Assembly: GCF_022414595.1 (NCBI RefSeq)
Contig: NZ_JADWYO010000026.1
Span: 1 to 64,000, forward strand
DNA length: 64,000 nt
Source of the DNA: Streptomyces sp. MUM 203J
GTDB lineage: Bacteria; Actinomycetota; Actinomycetes; Streptomycetales; Streptomycetaceae
Direction: 5' to 3'
Positions 8,928-20,360 of the stretch are shown here, one piece after another (position 1 is the stretch's first letter; each line of letters opens with the position of its first letter). Both the position numbers and the translations under genes were made by a program. The notes beneath the pieces were generated by a model. The model was not told the origin of the DNA and did no database searches. It worked only from the letters and a program-made list of their open reading frames with translations.

Positions 8928-9554
8928 GTGACCTTCGGATTCGCTCCGCCCACAGCCGCTTCGTCGACCACGCCGACCGCCTCCGCCAACCGGCTCGCGC
9001 GCATTCTCGAACCGGCCGAGTGGGCCGCCGCGAGAATTCCCTTGCTGGGCAATCCCCGTGAGGTCGTCACCGGATTGCACGCCCGGCACCGGCCGGTGCC
9101 GGGAACCGCCGTCATCGCCGTGCTGGACCATCAGGAACGGCTCTCGGCCAGCGCCTCGTTCGGGTTTCGGTCGGCGTGTGCCGACGGGTGGGAGTTCCGC
9201 AACGCCCTGCTCGCGCGTCTGCGTCGCGTCGTCCCGCACGACCTGCGGCGCCGCGTCCCCGTCCGCACCGCCGTACTGCTCTACTGCCGTGACGGCGACG
9301 AGAGATGGACCGAGGAGGACGGGGCCTGGATGTGGGGCCTGCGGGACGCCTGCACGCTGCACGGGCTGCGCTGCGGGGCGTACATCACGCTGACGAGTGG
9401 CGGATGGCAGGTGCTGGGCGAGGGGCGCGGCGGGCGGCATCCCCACTCGGCGTCGCCGCCGCTCGACCTTGCGGAGGCGGTGGCCGACGCCCCGGCGGCT
9501 CCGCGCAGCGTGAGCGGCGCGGCCGAGCCGCTGCGCCGTACGGCGGCACGCTGA
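8928..9554 (+). CDS. Conserved Streptomyces hypothetical protein
   Basis: A 208-residue soluble protein starting at GTG 8928 behind AAGGGAGG (8917-8924). The longer ORF from 8865 begins with a stretch lacking such a site. The body contains LARILEPAEWAAARIPLLGNPREVV, ALLARLRRVVPHDLRRRVPVRTAVLLYCRDG and a Trp-rich WTEEDGAWMWGLRDACTLHGLRCGAYITLTSGGW. No family motif, signal peptide or membrane segment is recognised. It lies 216 nt downstream of and co-directional with the RecQ-like gene, so it may be co-transcribed. The last ~35 residues are Ala/Pro-rich. Function unknown. Confidence 0.7.
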   Translation: MTFGFAPPTAASSTTPTASANRLARILEPAEWAAARIPLLGNPREVVTGLHARHRPVPGTAVIAVLDHQERLSASASFGFRSACADGWEFRNALLARLRRVVPHDLRRRVPVRTAVLLYCRDGDERWTEEDGAWMWGLRDACTLHGLRCGAYITLTSGGWQVLGEGRGGRHPHSASPPLDLAEAVADAPAAPRSVSGAAEPLRRTAAR

Positions 9555-10201
9555 CCTGCCGGGACGGCCACGGGAATCCGTGTCGGCGCCACCGGACCGT
9601 ACGGACGGCGCCCTCCGGGGCCACCGGCGCCGGGCCTGTCGGCCCGCTTCCGGCGGGGCGGCCGGGGAGTGCGGCCCGTCCGGTGCGGCTCCTTGTACCG
9701 GACCACCGACCCGGCGCCGCTGCCCCGCCATGCCGGAGACCCACCCGGTCACCCCGGGCTCAAGTCGCGCCGGACGACGGCCGGGCGGCACCGCGGCCCC
9801 GAAGGCATCGCAGCCGCACCGTCCGGGTTGCGGCGTGTCCGCGCGGGACGAGCAGCGGTCTGCGAGCCGGTCGCCGAACCCCCGCCTGCGGCGGGCCGGA
9901 CGGCGCGCTGGTACAGCACCACCGCAGCGGCACCCCGCCCAGGGCACGCCCGCCCGGGACCGTCGGCCCACGCGGGCGCCCGCGGCGTCCGCCGCGCCGG
10001 CCCGCGCCACCGCACGCGGCACGCAGGGCGTGACCGAACCACCGGCCTCCAAGGGCGCTCGTGCCGTCCGTCGCACCGCTCAGCCGTCCCGGGGCCCGGG
10101 GACGCAGTCCCGCATGGCGCGGCCCTCGCCCGCAGCCCGGAGCGGCGCCGCGGGCCCCGGCCCGTGGACCGGGGCCCCGCGCCGCGGCCCGCAGGGCGGC
10201 G
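9555..10201. other. 647-nt intergenic stretch without a convincing gene
   Basis: All long frames here are Arg/Pro/Ala-rich with no recognisable domain and are typical of non-coding high-GC DNA. The only structure I can support is a strong hairpin at 10145-10185, described separately. A decayed gene cannot be excluded. Confidence 0.5.
10145..10185 (-). terminator. Hairpin downstream of the hypothetical gene at 10202
   Basis: The stem pairs 10150-10160 with 10069+100-10180 on the opposite side (GCGGGCCCCGG against CCGGGGCCCCGC), with one bulged C and an 8-nt loop at 10161-10168. It lies just beyond the stop codon of the minus-strand gene at 10202 and is a likely factor-independent terminator. 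Confidence 0.5.
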
Positions 10202-10924
10202 TCAGACGCCGGCGCCCAGCACCGCGTTGATCCGCTGGGGTTCGCCGCACACCACCAGGAGCGCTTCGGCCCTGCTCATCGCCGCGGGCAGGGCGCGGGC
10301 CGCGGCGGTGTCGCCGCCGCCGTTGACGGCGACGACCACCACGGGCCGGGCCGACGCGCGGTCCATGGCACCCGCGTCCGCGAAGAACACGTCTTCGCGC
10401 GCGTCGTGCTGGGCCCAGTACGCGGCCTCGCCGAAGGACAGCTCGTGCGCCGCCCAGGGGTGCTGCTCGCCGGTCGTGAGCACCAGGATGTCGCCGGGGG
10501 CACGGCCGGACTCCAGCAGGAGGTCGACCGCCTCCTCCGCGGCATCCACCGCGCCCTCCACCGGGGCGGGGATCAGCTGGATCTGCGGCTGGGAGGCCGC
10601 CGACCCGGGCCTGGGGGACCCGGAACGATTCTCCGGCCGGGGCTCGGGCCGCGAGGCCGCCGGAGGCCGCGGCTTGCCGTCGGCGGCACCGCCGGGCTGC
10701 CGTGCCGCCGGAGGCGCGGGCCTGGCCGCGGTCGGCACCGGAGAACCGGGGCGCGGCGAGGCCGCGGAGCGGGGTCCGGGTACGGGACGCGGACCGGGTA
10801 CGGGACGTGGGGTCGGCGCGGTGCGGCCGGCGGCCGGCGTGGCGCGGGGACCCTGGGCACTCTCGTGAATCTGAGGCTCCTCGGGGATGAATGCATATGT
10901 ATCAAACGCCGCTGCGGGTGGCAC
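10202..10924 (-). CDS. Hypothetical protein with Pro-rich N-terminus
   Basis: A 240-residue frame from GTG 10924. Residues ~20-110 are Pro/Ala/Arg-rich and include a tandem PVPGPR repeat encoded by two nearly identical 18-nt units at 10776-10811. The C-terminal ~125 residues are ordered: VDAAEEAVDLLLESGRAPGDILVLTTGEQHPWAAHEL, then RPVVVVAVNGG and a terminal AMSRAEALLVVCGEP. The end faintly resembles the last motif of UvrD-like helicases (ALTRA...LVVVG), but no ATPase motifs are present, so this is only a resemblance. The upstream RBS is weak and the exact start is uncertain. It lies 58 nt downstream of rnhB on the same strand, suggesting co-transcription. Confidence 0.6.
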   Translation of the reverse strand: MPPAAAFDTYAFIPEEPQIHESAQGPRATPAAGRTAPTPRPVPGPRPVPGPRSAASPRPGSPVPTAARPAPPAARQPGGAADGKPRPPAASRPEPRPENRSGSPRPGSAASQPQIQLIPAPVEGAVDAAEEAVDLLLESGRAPGDILVLTTGEQHPWAAHELSFGEAAYWAQHDAREDVFFADAGAMDRASARPVVVVAVNGGGDTAAARALPAAMSRAEALLVVCGEPQRINAVLGAGV

Positions 10925-10982
10925 CGGCGGGTCTTACCGGTCGGTTCCGGTCCTGCGACCGGAACCGACGGGGGGTCAGGTT

Positions 10983-11693
10983 TCAGAAGTCGAAGCCGAG
11001 CTGGCCCCCGCTCTCCAGTGCGGCCGCGTCCGGAGAGACACGGACCTTCTTGAGATGCCGCCACCGGGGCAGCGCGTCGAGGTACGCCCAGGACAGCCGG
11101 TGGTACGGGGTGGGACCCCGTTCCGCGAGCGCCGCCTTGTGCGTCGGCGACGGGTAGCCGGCGTTGGAGGCGAAGCCGTACGGCACGTACGCGTCCGACT
11201 CGGCCTCCAGTGCGGCCATGAGCGCGTCCCGCCGCACCTTGGCGATCACGGAGGCCGCGGCCACCGCGATACAGGACTGATCGCCCTTGATCACCGTACG
11301 GACCTGCCAGGGTGCCCCGAGGTAGTCGTGCTTGCCGTCGAGGATGACCGCGTCCGGCCGGACCGGAAGGGTCTCCAGCGCGCGTACGGCGGCGAGCCGC
11401 AGTGCGGCGGTCATACCGAGCGCGTCTATCTCCTCTACCGAAGCGTGCCCCAGGGCGTGTGCCGTGACCCACGTCTCCAGTTCCCCGGCCAGTTCGCCGC
11501 GGCGTTTGGGGGTGAGGAGCTTGGAGTCGGTCAGTCCGGCCGGTGGCCGACGGAGTCCGGTGACCGCTGCGCAGACGGTGACGGGACCCGCCCACGCCCC
11601 GCGTCCGACTTCGTCGACTCCGGCGATGACTTTGGCACCGGTGGTCGCCCGGATCGAGCGTTCGACGGTGTGGGTGGGAGGTTCGTACGGCAT
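10983..11693 (-). CDS. rnhB: Ribonuclease HII
   Basis: A 236-residue enzyme that cleaves RNA in RNA/DNA hybrids and removes misincorporated ribonucleotides. The family signature is clear: GVDEVGRGAWAGPV at residues 25-38 gives the catalytic D27-E28, ILDG gives D119, and AKVRRD gives D156. The A/S-rich helix IAVAAASVIAKVRRD and the late YPSPTHKAAL and HRLSWAYLDAL are also typical. The start is ATG 11693 (MPYEPPTHTVERSI). The gene is followed by the hypothetical gene at 10202, probably in one operon. Length is normal for the family. Confidence 0.95.
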   Translation of the reverse strand: MPYEPPTHTVERSIRATTGAKVIAGVDEVGRGAWAGPVTVCAAVTGLRRPPAGLTDSKLLTPKRRGELAGELETWVTAHALGHASVEEIDALGMTAALRLAAVRALETLPVRPDAVILDGKHDYLGAPWQVRTVIKGDQSCIAVAAASVIAKVRRDALMAALEAESDAYVPYGFASNAGYPSPTHKAALAERGPTPYHRLSWAYLDALPRWRHLKKVRVSPDAAALESGGQLGFDF

Positions 11694-11904
11694 GGCGCCT
11701 GACAGGTTACGCCGCCCGTCCCCGCCCGCGACACCCGGATTCGCTTTCCATGCTGCACGAGGGGTGCGGCACTGTCCGCGAACCCGGTATGCGGACCAGG
11801 GCAGTCCGGAAAACGGTGAACGGCGGTGGCGGGGCGGCCGTCACGACCGCCGCACCTCTTCCCCTCCATCGTAGGCCCGCGGCCCGCGAGGCCCGCAGCC
11901 CCCG

Positions 11905-12819
11905 TCAGCGGCCGGGCGGCCCGTCCGGCAGCCAGTCCGGCAGGGCCTCGGTCTGGTCCCGCCACGCGGCCGGAGGGGTCCCCGCACCCGTGGCCCCGAC
12001 CACCCCGCCCACGATGGCGCAGGTGGTGTCGACGTCACCGCCCGCCTGCGCTGTCGTCCAGAATGCCTGCTCGTAGTCGCCCAGGGCCCGGGCCGCCGAC
12101 CACAGGGCGAACGGCACGGTGTCGTGGGCGCTGGTGCGCCGCCCGCAGCCGAGGACGGCGGCGACGGTCTGCGGATCGCCGTAGTCGAGCATGTCGCGGG
12201 CCCGCCGCAGCCCGGCTCCGACGGCGCTGCGCGGCACGAGGGCGACCACCGCGTCCAGGAAGTCCGCGGCCTTGGGCGGGCCCGGCGGCGCGGCGGCCAG
12301 CGCGGTGGCGGCTGCGACCGCCATACAGCCGACGACCGCCTCGCGGTGCTGGTGGGTGGTGTACGAGGAGATCTCGGCCTGGTGGGTGGCCTGCTCGGGG
12401 TCGTCCGCGTACCAGGCGCCGAGCGGCGCGATGCGCATGGCGGCGCCGTTGCCCCACGATCCCTGGCCGTTGAAGAGCCCGGCGGCGAGTTCCCGCCAGT
12501 CGCCGCCCTCCCTGATCAGCCGCAGCATGCGGTTGACGGCCGGGCCGTAGCCGCGGTCGAAGTCGTGGTGCTCCGCGAAGGAGCGGGCGAGGGCGTCCTG
12601 GTCGATCCGGCCGTGCAGGGCGAGGACGGCCAGTACGGAGCAGGCCATCTCCGTGTCGTCGGTCCACTGCCAGGGGCCGGGCGGCAGCGCACGCCGCTTC
12701 AGCAGCGGGTAGTTGGCGGGGACGAAGAACTGGGAGCCCAGGGCGTCTCCCACGGCCAGCCCCCGCAGGCTGGCCAGGGCGCGCTGGAAGCGCTGGGCGG
12801 TGGAGGAGTCAGCGGTCAT
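11905..12819 (-). CDS. ADP-ribosylglycohydrolase family protein
   Basis: A 304-residue protein. ADP-ribosylglycohydrolases remove ADP-ribose from proteins or other targets using a di-magnesium centre. Seen here: LRGLAVGDALGSQFFVPAN (residues 18-36), WTDDTEMACSVLAVL (the metal-binding TDD motif near residue 52) and the C-terminal AGGDVDTTCAIVGGVVGA, the second D-x-D-T metal site. The start is ATG 12819 (MTADSSTAQRF). It is transcribed away from the DUF4937 gene's stop with a short spacer. The physiological target is unknown. Confidence 0.88.
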   Translation of the reverse strand: MTADSSTAQRFQRALASLRGLAVGDALGSQFFVPANYPLLKRRALPPGPWQWTDDTEMACSVLAVLALHGRIDQDALARSFAEHHDFDRGYGPAVNRMLRLIREGGDWRELAAGLFNGQGSWGNGAAMRIAPLGAWYADDPEQATHQAEISSYTTHQHREAVVGCMAVAAATALAAAPPGPPKAADFLDAVVALVPRSAVGAGLRRARDMLDYGDPQTVAAVLGCGRRTSAHDTVPFALWSAARALGDYEQAFWTTAQAGGDVDTTCAIVGGVVGATGAGTPPAAWRDQTEALPDWLPDGPPGR

Positions 12820-12915
12820 CGCACGGCCACTCTATCCGGTGAGGCACATATCACCCAGGCTACGGACTGTGTGCCGGACCCCACGGACAGCGCCCGCGTG
12901 CGGATCCCGCGCAGG

Positions 12916-13521
12916 TCACACGGTCCAGCCGCCCTCCAGGTCCACCACGTCGCCGGTGAGACCCACCACGTCGGCGGCCAGCTGGGCGCGCAGCGCGAGC
13001 CGCTCCACCCGCTCCGCCCGGTACTTTCCGTGCTCGGCGGCGGACTGCCACATGGAGAGCACGACGAACTCGTTCCCGGCCGCCTCGCCGAAGAGACCGC
13101 GCACCATGCCGGGGGACCCGGCCATGGCCGGGTTCCACACCTTCTCCTGCATCAGCGCGTAGTGCTCGACCCGGTCCTCGCGGATCCTGCTGTGGGCGAC
13201 CCGTACGACGTCGGCGTCGGTGAAGCGGGGCTCGAAGCCGGTCTTCACATCGAAGCGGTAGTCGAACAGTTTGACCTGGGCACCGGTGTACGTGCCGGAC
13301 TGCGCGGCGGCCAGCCGGTCGTGGGACCTTGCCATGAAGGAGTCGTAGAAGGCGCGGCTCTCCCAGAACGAGAAGACATGCGCCACGCCGGGGCGCAGCC
13401 GGCTCCATCCGCCGCCCTGCCCCCGGAAGCCGGGCTCCCCCAGCAGCCCCGCCCATTTCCGCTGCCCCCGTTCGAACCCCCGGCGGTCGACGACGCTGCA
13501 GCGAATCCACTTGACCAGCAC
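12916..13521 (-). CDS. DUF4937-like / antibiotic-monooxygenase-fold hypothetical protein
   Basis: A 201-residue protein beginning at GTG 13521 (VLVKWIRCSVVDRRGF). The longer frame to 13647 adds a low-complexity leader with no homology-like pattern. The two halves each resemble small ferredoxin-like monooxygenase-fold repeats: WSRLRPGVAHVFSFWESRAFYDSFMARSHDRLA, and NEFVVLSMWQSAAEHGKYRAERVERL. This is the pattern of DUF4937 and antibiotic biosynthesis monooxygenase-like proteins. No catalytic residue can be assigned. It is divergent from the DUF1152 gene (start 13656), and the 134-nt gap must hold both promoters. Confidence 0.65.
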   Translation of the reverse strand: MLVKWIRCSVVDRRGFERGQRKWAGLLGEPGFRGQGGGWSRLRPGVAHVFSFWESRAFYDSFMARSHDRLAAAQSGTYTGAQVKLFDYRFDVKTGFEPRFTDADVVRVAHSRIREDRVEHYALMQEKVWNPAMAGSPGMVRGLFGEAAGNEFVVLSMWQSAAEHGKYRAERVERLALRAQLAADVVGLTGDVVDLEGGWTV

Positions 13522-13655
13522 CGCGCCATCGTACGGCCCTGGAAGGCGCCCGGTCCCGGCCATGGCGGAGCCGTACCGCCACGGGCGGGTGCGTGACCGG
13601 GCGCCCCGGGAAACCGGGGCGCGCCCGCGTGAGCCGTCCCGGCACAATGGCCGCC

Positions 13656-14627
13656 ATGAGCTCGCTGCACCTGAACCCCCTTTTCGCCCGCCTGAGTTCG
13701 GCCCGCCGGATCCTGGTCGCGGGCGCGGGCGGCGGTTTCGACGTCTTCGCGGGAGTGCCTCTGGCCCTGTCGCTGCGGGACCAGGGCAAGGAGGTCCATC
13801 TGGCGAACCTGTCCTTCGCCGCGCTTGCGGGGCTGCCCGGAGAGGACTGGCTGGCGCCGGATGTCGCGGCGGTCACCCCGGAGACGGGGCCGCACCAGAG
13901 CTACTTCCCCGAACGGGTGCTCGCGGAGTGGCTGCGGCTGCACCGGCTGCCGAGCACCGTGTACGCCTTTCCGCAGACGGGTGTTCAGCCGCTGCGCGCG
14001 GCCTACCGGGCGCTGATCGAGCACCACGGAATCGAGGCGGTGGTGCTGGTCGACGGCGGTACGGACATCCTCATGCGGGGTGACGAATCCGGGCTCGGCA
14101 CGCCGGAGGAGGACCTGACCAGCGTGGCCGCACTCGCCGGGCTGGACCTCCCGGACCCGCCCGAGTGCTTCGTCGCCGCGATCGGCTTCGGGGTCGACGC
14201 GTATCACGGAGTGAGCCACGGCCTGGTGCTGGAGAACATCGCGGCGCTGGAGCGGGAGGGAGCCTATCTGGGGGCCTTCTCTGTGTCGCGCCACACGCGC
14301 GAGGGCGCGCTGTTCCTCGACGCGGTCGCGTATGCCCGGAGCCGTACCCCCGACCGCCCCAGCATCGTGAGCGGCTCCATAGCGGAGGCCGTGCGCGGCT
14401 CCTTCGGGGACGTCCGGTTCACCTCCCGCACACGTGACAGCGAGCTGTTCATCAACCCTCTGATGGGGCTGTACTTCACGTTCGAGCTGGCGGGCGTGGC
14501 CCGCCGGTGCCTGTATCTCGACCGGATCGAGGACACCCGCCTGATGCGCCAGGTGAGCAGCCGTATCGCGGAGTTCCGGGAGGACGACGTGGCGCGTCAG
14601 CGGTCCCCTCGCCGGATTCCGCACTGA
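13656..14627 (+). CDS. DUF1152 domain-containing protein
   Basis: A 323-residue protein starting at ATG 13656 (MSSLHLNPLFARL). The upstream part of the longer ORF is not protein-like. Residues ~18-30 (RILVAGAGGGFDVFAG) form a Gly-rich nucleotide-binding-like loop. The body (LVDGGTDILMRGDESGLGTPEEDLTSVAAL, then FGVDAYHGVSHGLVLENIAAL) is characteristic of DUF1152, a widespread family of unknown function. The Asp-rich DGGTDILMRGDE may bind metal. A downstream co-directional TerD gene starts 84 nt later. Confidence 0.8.
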   Translation: MSSLHLNPLFARLSSARRILVAGAGGGFDVFAGVPLALSLRDQGKEVHLANLSFAALAGLPGEDWLAPDVAAVTPETGPHQSYFPERVLAEWLRLHRLPSTVYAFPQTGVQPLRAAYRALIEHHGIEAVVLVDGGTDILMRGDESGLGTPEEDLTSVAALAGLDLPDPPECFVAAIGFGVDAYHGVSHGLVLENIAALEREGAYLGAFSVSRHTREGALFLDAVAYARSRTPDRPSIVSGSIAEAVRGSFGDVRFTSRTRDSELFINPLMGLYFTFELAGVARRCLYLDRIEDTRLMRQVSSRIAEFREDDVARQRSPRRIPH

Positions 14628-14711
14628 CGCTCCGTGACACCATGGACAAAGAGGCCGAGACAAAACGGAGTTGACCGCTCCGCTTCAGCGGGGCTCAGAG
14701 AGGGGGAGCAG

Positions 14712-15260
14712 ATGAGCAGTCCGAACAACCTGAACAGCCTGAACAAGGGGTCCGAGAAGGTGGAGGTGGACCTCAAGTGGGACCCGAACACCGGTGGCGG
14801 ACCGGTTCACGACCTGGACATCATCGCCGCCGTGTACCGGACCGAGGACCCCTTCGGGGATCCGGTCCACCTGGTGCACTTCGACAGCCGTTCGCCGGAC
14901 GGCACGATCTTCCTCAGCCGGGACAGCCGCGACGGACGGGGCTTCGGGGTCGACGAGTCGATGACCCTGGAGCTGTACCGGCTGTCCACCGTCTACGCGC
15001 GCGTGGTCGTGGGCGTGGCGATCCAGCAGGGCGGCGGCCGGGTCGTGTTCGGGGACGTGGCACGGCGCGAGGTGACGGTCCGGGAGGGGTACCAGAAGCT
15101 GCTCACGGACGACTTCGGCGCGGTACGGGAGTCCACCGCGGCGACCGTCGCGGAGTTCAGCCGTGACGGCTCGGGGGCCTGGCGGTTCCGCCCCTGCGTG
15201 TACGGCTTCGACGCCGACCCGCCGGCCTTCGCCCGCCTCATGGGCGCCGAGCGGCCCTGA
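14712..15260 (+). CDS. TerD-family stress protein
   Basis: A 182-residue protein starting at ATG 14712 behind GAGAGGGGGAG; an upstream ATG at 14643 in this frame lacks such a site. The pattern VEVDLKWDPN...HDLDIIAAVYRTED and later SRDSRDGRGFGVDESMTLEL matches TerD-family calcium-binding proteins, which act in tellurite, stress and development responses in Streptomyces. Asp-rich loops that would bind calcium are visible. It lies downstream of the DUF1152 gene and ends in a strong shared terminator facing nrdJ. Confidence 0.85.
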   Translation: MSSPNNLNSLNKGSEKVEVDLKWDPNTGGGPVHDLDIIAAVYRTEDPFGDPVHLVHFDSRSPDGTIFLSRDSRDGRGFGVDESMTLELYRLSTVYARVVVGVAIQQGGGRVVFGDVARREVTVREGYQKLLTDDFGAVRESTAATVAEFSRDGSGAWRFRPCVYGFDADPPAFARLMGAERP

Positions 15261-15310
15261 CACGCCGAGACGGGGACCTGCCTGTGGACAGGTCCCCGTC
15301 TCGGCGTGTC
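15259..15310. terminator. Bidirectional terminator between convergent terD-like gene and nrdJ
   Basis: A perfect 22-bp stem (15259-15280 against 15289-15310) with an 8-nt loop, CCTGTGGA. The left arm starts inside the stop codon of the TerD gene and the right arm ends 12 nt before the nrdJ stop, so one hairpin serves both transcripts. Confidence 0.85.
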
Positions 15311-15322
15311 ACCGCAGGGGCG

Positions 15323-18211
<2,889 letters not shown>

Positions 18212-18351
18212 GCCGCCTCCCATATACGGGCAAAAACGCCCTGATGTGCCCAGATCTTCCCAAGGCACGGTTTGTGTCTGCTGCGACGAGCGCTGCTGGC
18301 AGCGCCCGTCACACGTTCCGTGGCCGCCGTCGGGCAGCCTGCGGCGCCGGT

Positions 18352-18379
18352 CGGTGACCGGCTGTCCGCCCGGTCACCG
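18352..18379 (-). terminator. Hairpin between nrdR and nrdJ
   Basis: A perfect 10-bp stem CGGTGACCGG (18352-18361) pairs with 18370-18379 around an 8-nt loop. It lies after the nrdR stop and before nrdJ. It may partly terminate or stabilise the nrdR part of the message; no T-rich tract is visible. Confidence 0.4.
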
Positions 18380-18407
18380 GTGGTGCGGTCCGGGCCGGAT
18401 CAGCCGG

Positions 18408-18920
18408 TCAGTCGGCGGCACCCGCGGGCACCGGGACCCCGGCGGTCTCGCCGGCCCCTCTCTCCCGCGCGGGGGGCCGCTGCTCGCGCAGTTCCGCGAT
18501 GGCGGCCTCGAAGTCCTCAAGCGTGTCGAAGGCCCGGTAGACACTCGCGAAGCGCAGGTACGCGACGAGGTCGAGCTCCTGGAGCGGCCCGAGTATGGCC
18601 AGGCCGACGTCGTGGGTGGTCAGCTCCGCGCTGCCGGTGGCCCGGACGGCCTCCTCCACGCGCTGGCCGAGCTGGGCGAGGGCGTCCTCGGTGACCGGAC
18701 GGCCCTGGCACGCCTTGCGGACCCCGTTGATGACCTTGGTCCGGCTGAAGGGCTCGGTCACTCCGCTGCGCTTCACGACCATCAGCGAGCAGGTCTCGAC
18801 TGTGGTGAACCTGCGGGAGCAGTCGGGGCACTGGCGGCGACGTCTGATGGACGTCCCGTCGTCGGTGGTGCGACTGTCGACGACGCGACTGTCGGGGTGC
18901 CTGCAGAAGGGGCAGTGCAT
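18408..18920 (-). CDS. nrdR: Transcriptional repressor NrdR
   Basis: A 170-residue repressor of ribonucleotide reductase genes. It opens with a zinc ribbon (MHCPFCRHPDSRVVDSR... then CPDCSRRFTTVE; Cys pairs at residues 3/6 and ~31/34), followed by an ATP-cone domain (MVVKRSGVTEPFSRTKVINGVRKAC). The cone senses ATP/dATP and controls DNA binding. The start ATG 18920 has AAGGAGG upstream; the longer ORF adds a non-conserved leader. It is transcribed with nrdJ and divergently from lexA. Two NrdR boxes lie ~110-155 nt upstream, implying autoregulation. Confidence 0.97.
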   Translation of the reverse strand: MHCPFCRHPDSRVVDSRTTDDGTSIRRRRQCPDCSRRFTTVETCSLMVVKRSGVTEPFSRTKVINGVRKACQGRPVTEDALAQLGQRVEEAVRATGSAELTTHDVGLAILGPLQELDLVAYLRFASVYRAFDTLEDFEAAIAELREQRPPARERGAGETAGVPVPAGAAD

Positions 18921-19029
18921 GGTTCCCAAGCCTCCTTCGCAGCATGACCGAACAGCCCCGGCCGTCCCTCGCGGGCCTCCCGAAGCAGCCACCAGCATAG
19001 GCGATCGCCGCACCCCTACGGACCAGGGA

Positions 19030-19075
19030 CCACAACTTGTGGGCGGCGGGCCCCATGGAACCACTACATGTGGTG
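19030..19075 (-). promoter_or_regulatory. Tandem NrdR boxes upstream of nrdR-nrdJ
   Basis: Two palindromes lie upstream of nrdR: CCACAACTTGTGG (19030-19042, perfect) and CACTACATGTGGTG (19062-19075, two mismatches between halves). Their centres are about 32 bp apart, roughly three helical turns. This is the arrangement known for NrdR operators in Streptomyces. Confidence 0.8.
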
Positions 19076-19459
19076 TCTGACCGCTCATTCACTGTGGAGC
19101 GCGTGTCGCGCGGTCCCGCCGGATCACGGCCGGCCACGAGACTACGGCACAGCCCGGCGGCCCGAATTCCGGGTCACCCGGCGCGGGGCGGACACGCCCC
19201 CATCGAAGAACCCCTCGGACGGCCCCCGCGGGGAGAGGGGAAAGGCACCGGACGGAGGCCGGAGCGCCGCGCACAGAACCGGCGGGAATGCCGCGCCACG
19301 CGCCCCCGCCAACGGGAGGGCCGACAAAGAACGCTACCGTAATGATGCGAATTGCCTCGTCATGATCCAGTACCGGCGAGGCCGCCCGGCCACCAGGGAG
19401 CGAGAGGCCGCCCATACACCTCGACTCGTACACACGTAAGCGTTTTCGGGTTTTTTCAC

Positions 19460-19475
19460 TCGAACGTGTGTTTGG
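19460..19475 (+). promoter_or_regulatory. LexA (SOS) box upstream of lexA
   Basis: CGAACGTGTGTTTG at 19461-19474 fits the Gram-positive/actinobacterial SOS consensus CGAAC-N4-GTTCG with one deviation (GTTTG). It is 66 nt upstream of the lexA start, where autorepression is expected. Confidence 0.8.
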
Positions 19476-19540
19476 CGCAACCTTTCGAAAGCAACTACCG
19501 TTGTGCCAGCCAGGGAGACCATTCGAGAGGGGCCGCCGAC

Positions 19541-20341
19541 GTGACCACCACCGCAGACAGTGCCACTATCACCGCCCAGGAACGCTCCCAGGGCCGATTC
19601 GACCCGGTGCATGCCATGAACGTGAAAAAGGCGAACGAGGCGACCGTGAGCCCCGAGCCGCCGAAGCCCGCGCGGGCACTGCCCGGACGACCTCCCGGCA
19701 TCCGGGCCGACAGCTCCGGCCTCACCGACCGGCAGCGCCGGGTCATCGAGGTCATCCGTGACTCCGTCCAGCGGCGGGGCTACCCACCGTCCATGCGGGA
19801 GATCGGCCAGGCCGTGGGCCTCTCCAGCACCTCCTCCGTGGCACACCAGCTGATGGCGCTGGAGCGGAAGGGTTTCCTCCGCCGCGACCCGCACCGCCCG
19901 CGCGCGTACGAGGTCCGCGGCTCGGACCAGCCGAGCACGCAGCCCACCGACACCTCCGGCAAGCCCGCCGCCTCCTACGTCCCGCTGGTGGGGCGGATCG
20001 CGGCCGGTGGCCCGATCCTGGCCGAGGAGTCGGTCGAGGACGTGTTCCCGCTGCCCCGGCAGCTCGTGGGCGACGGTGAGCTGTTCGTCCTGAAGGTCGT
20101 CGGCGACTCGATGATCGAGGCCGCGATCTGCGACGGCGACTGGGTGACCGTACGCCGCCAGCCGGTCGCCGAGAACGGCGACATCGTGGCCGCCATGCTC
20201 GACGGCGAGGCCACGGTCAAGCGCTTCAAGCGGGAGGACGGCCACGTGTGGCTGCTCCCGCACAACGCCGCCTATCAGCCGATCCCCGGCGACGAGGCCA
20301 CCATCCTCGGCAAGGTTGTGGCGGTACTGCGACGGGTGTGA
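19541..20341 (+). CDS. lexA: LexA repressor, SOS response
   Basis: A 266-residue self-cleaving repressor of DNA-damage genes. GTG 19541 is preceded by GAGAGGGG; the upstream part of the longer frame contains the SOS box and is not coding. The N-terminal winged helix is LTDRQRRVIEVIRDSVQRRGYPPSMREIGQ onwards. The Ala-Gly cleavage site lies in VGRIAAGGPILAEE, the catalytic Ser in VVGDSMIEAAICDGD, and the catalytic Lys in GEATVKRFK. Residues 1-60 form an extended N-terminal tail, common in Streptomyces LexA. RecA-stimulated autocleavage should derepress the regulon. A terminator follows and the DinG-like helicase gene is convergent. Confidence 0.97.
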   Translation: MTTTADSATITAQERSQGRFDPVHAMNVKKANEATVSPEPPKPARALPGRPPGIRADSSGLTDRQRRVIEVIRDSVQRRGYPPSMREIGQAVGLSSTSSVAHQLMALERKGFLRRDPHRPRAYEVRGSDQPSTQPTDTSGKPAASYVPLVGRIAAGGPILAEESVEDVFPLPRQLVGDGELFVLKVVGDSMIEAAICDGDWVTVRRQPVAENGDIVAAMLDGEATVKRFKREDGHVWLLPHNAAYQPIPGDEATILGKVVAVLRRV

Positions 20342-20360
20342 CCCATCCGTCGGCTCCTAC

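Larger units (their letters stand above)
18921..19540. other. 620-nt divergent control region between nrdR and lexA
   Basis: No convincing gene: the frames at 19037-19342 and 19089-19433 are Arg/Pro/Gly-rich without domains. The stretch holds the NrdR boxes near nrdR and the SOS box near lexA. The remaining ~380 nt in the middle show nothing I can interpret. Confidence 0.6.

Noticed and set aside
8772..10076. A 434-residue minus-strand frame spanning the 9.6-10 kb gap.
   Set aside because: Mostly Arg/Gly/Ala with no motif, and it overlaps the better supported plus-strand gene at 8928.
19089..19433. A 114-residue frame between nrdR and lexA.
   Set aside because: No RBS or recognisable sequence; the stretch holds regulatory sites.
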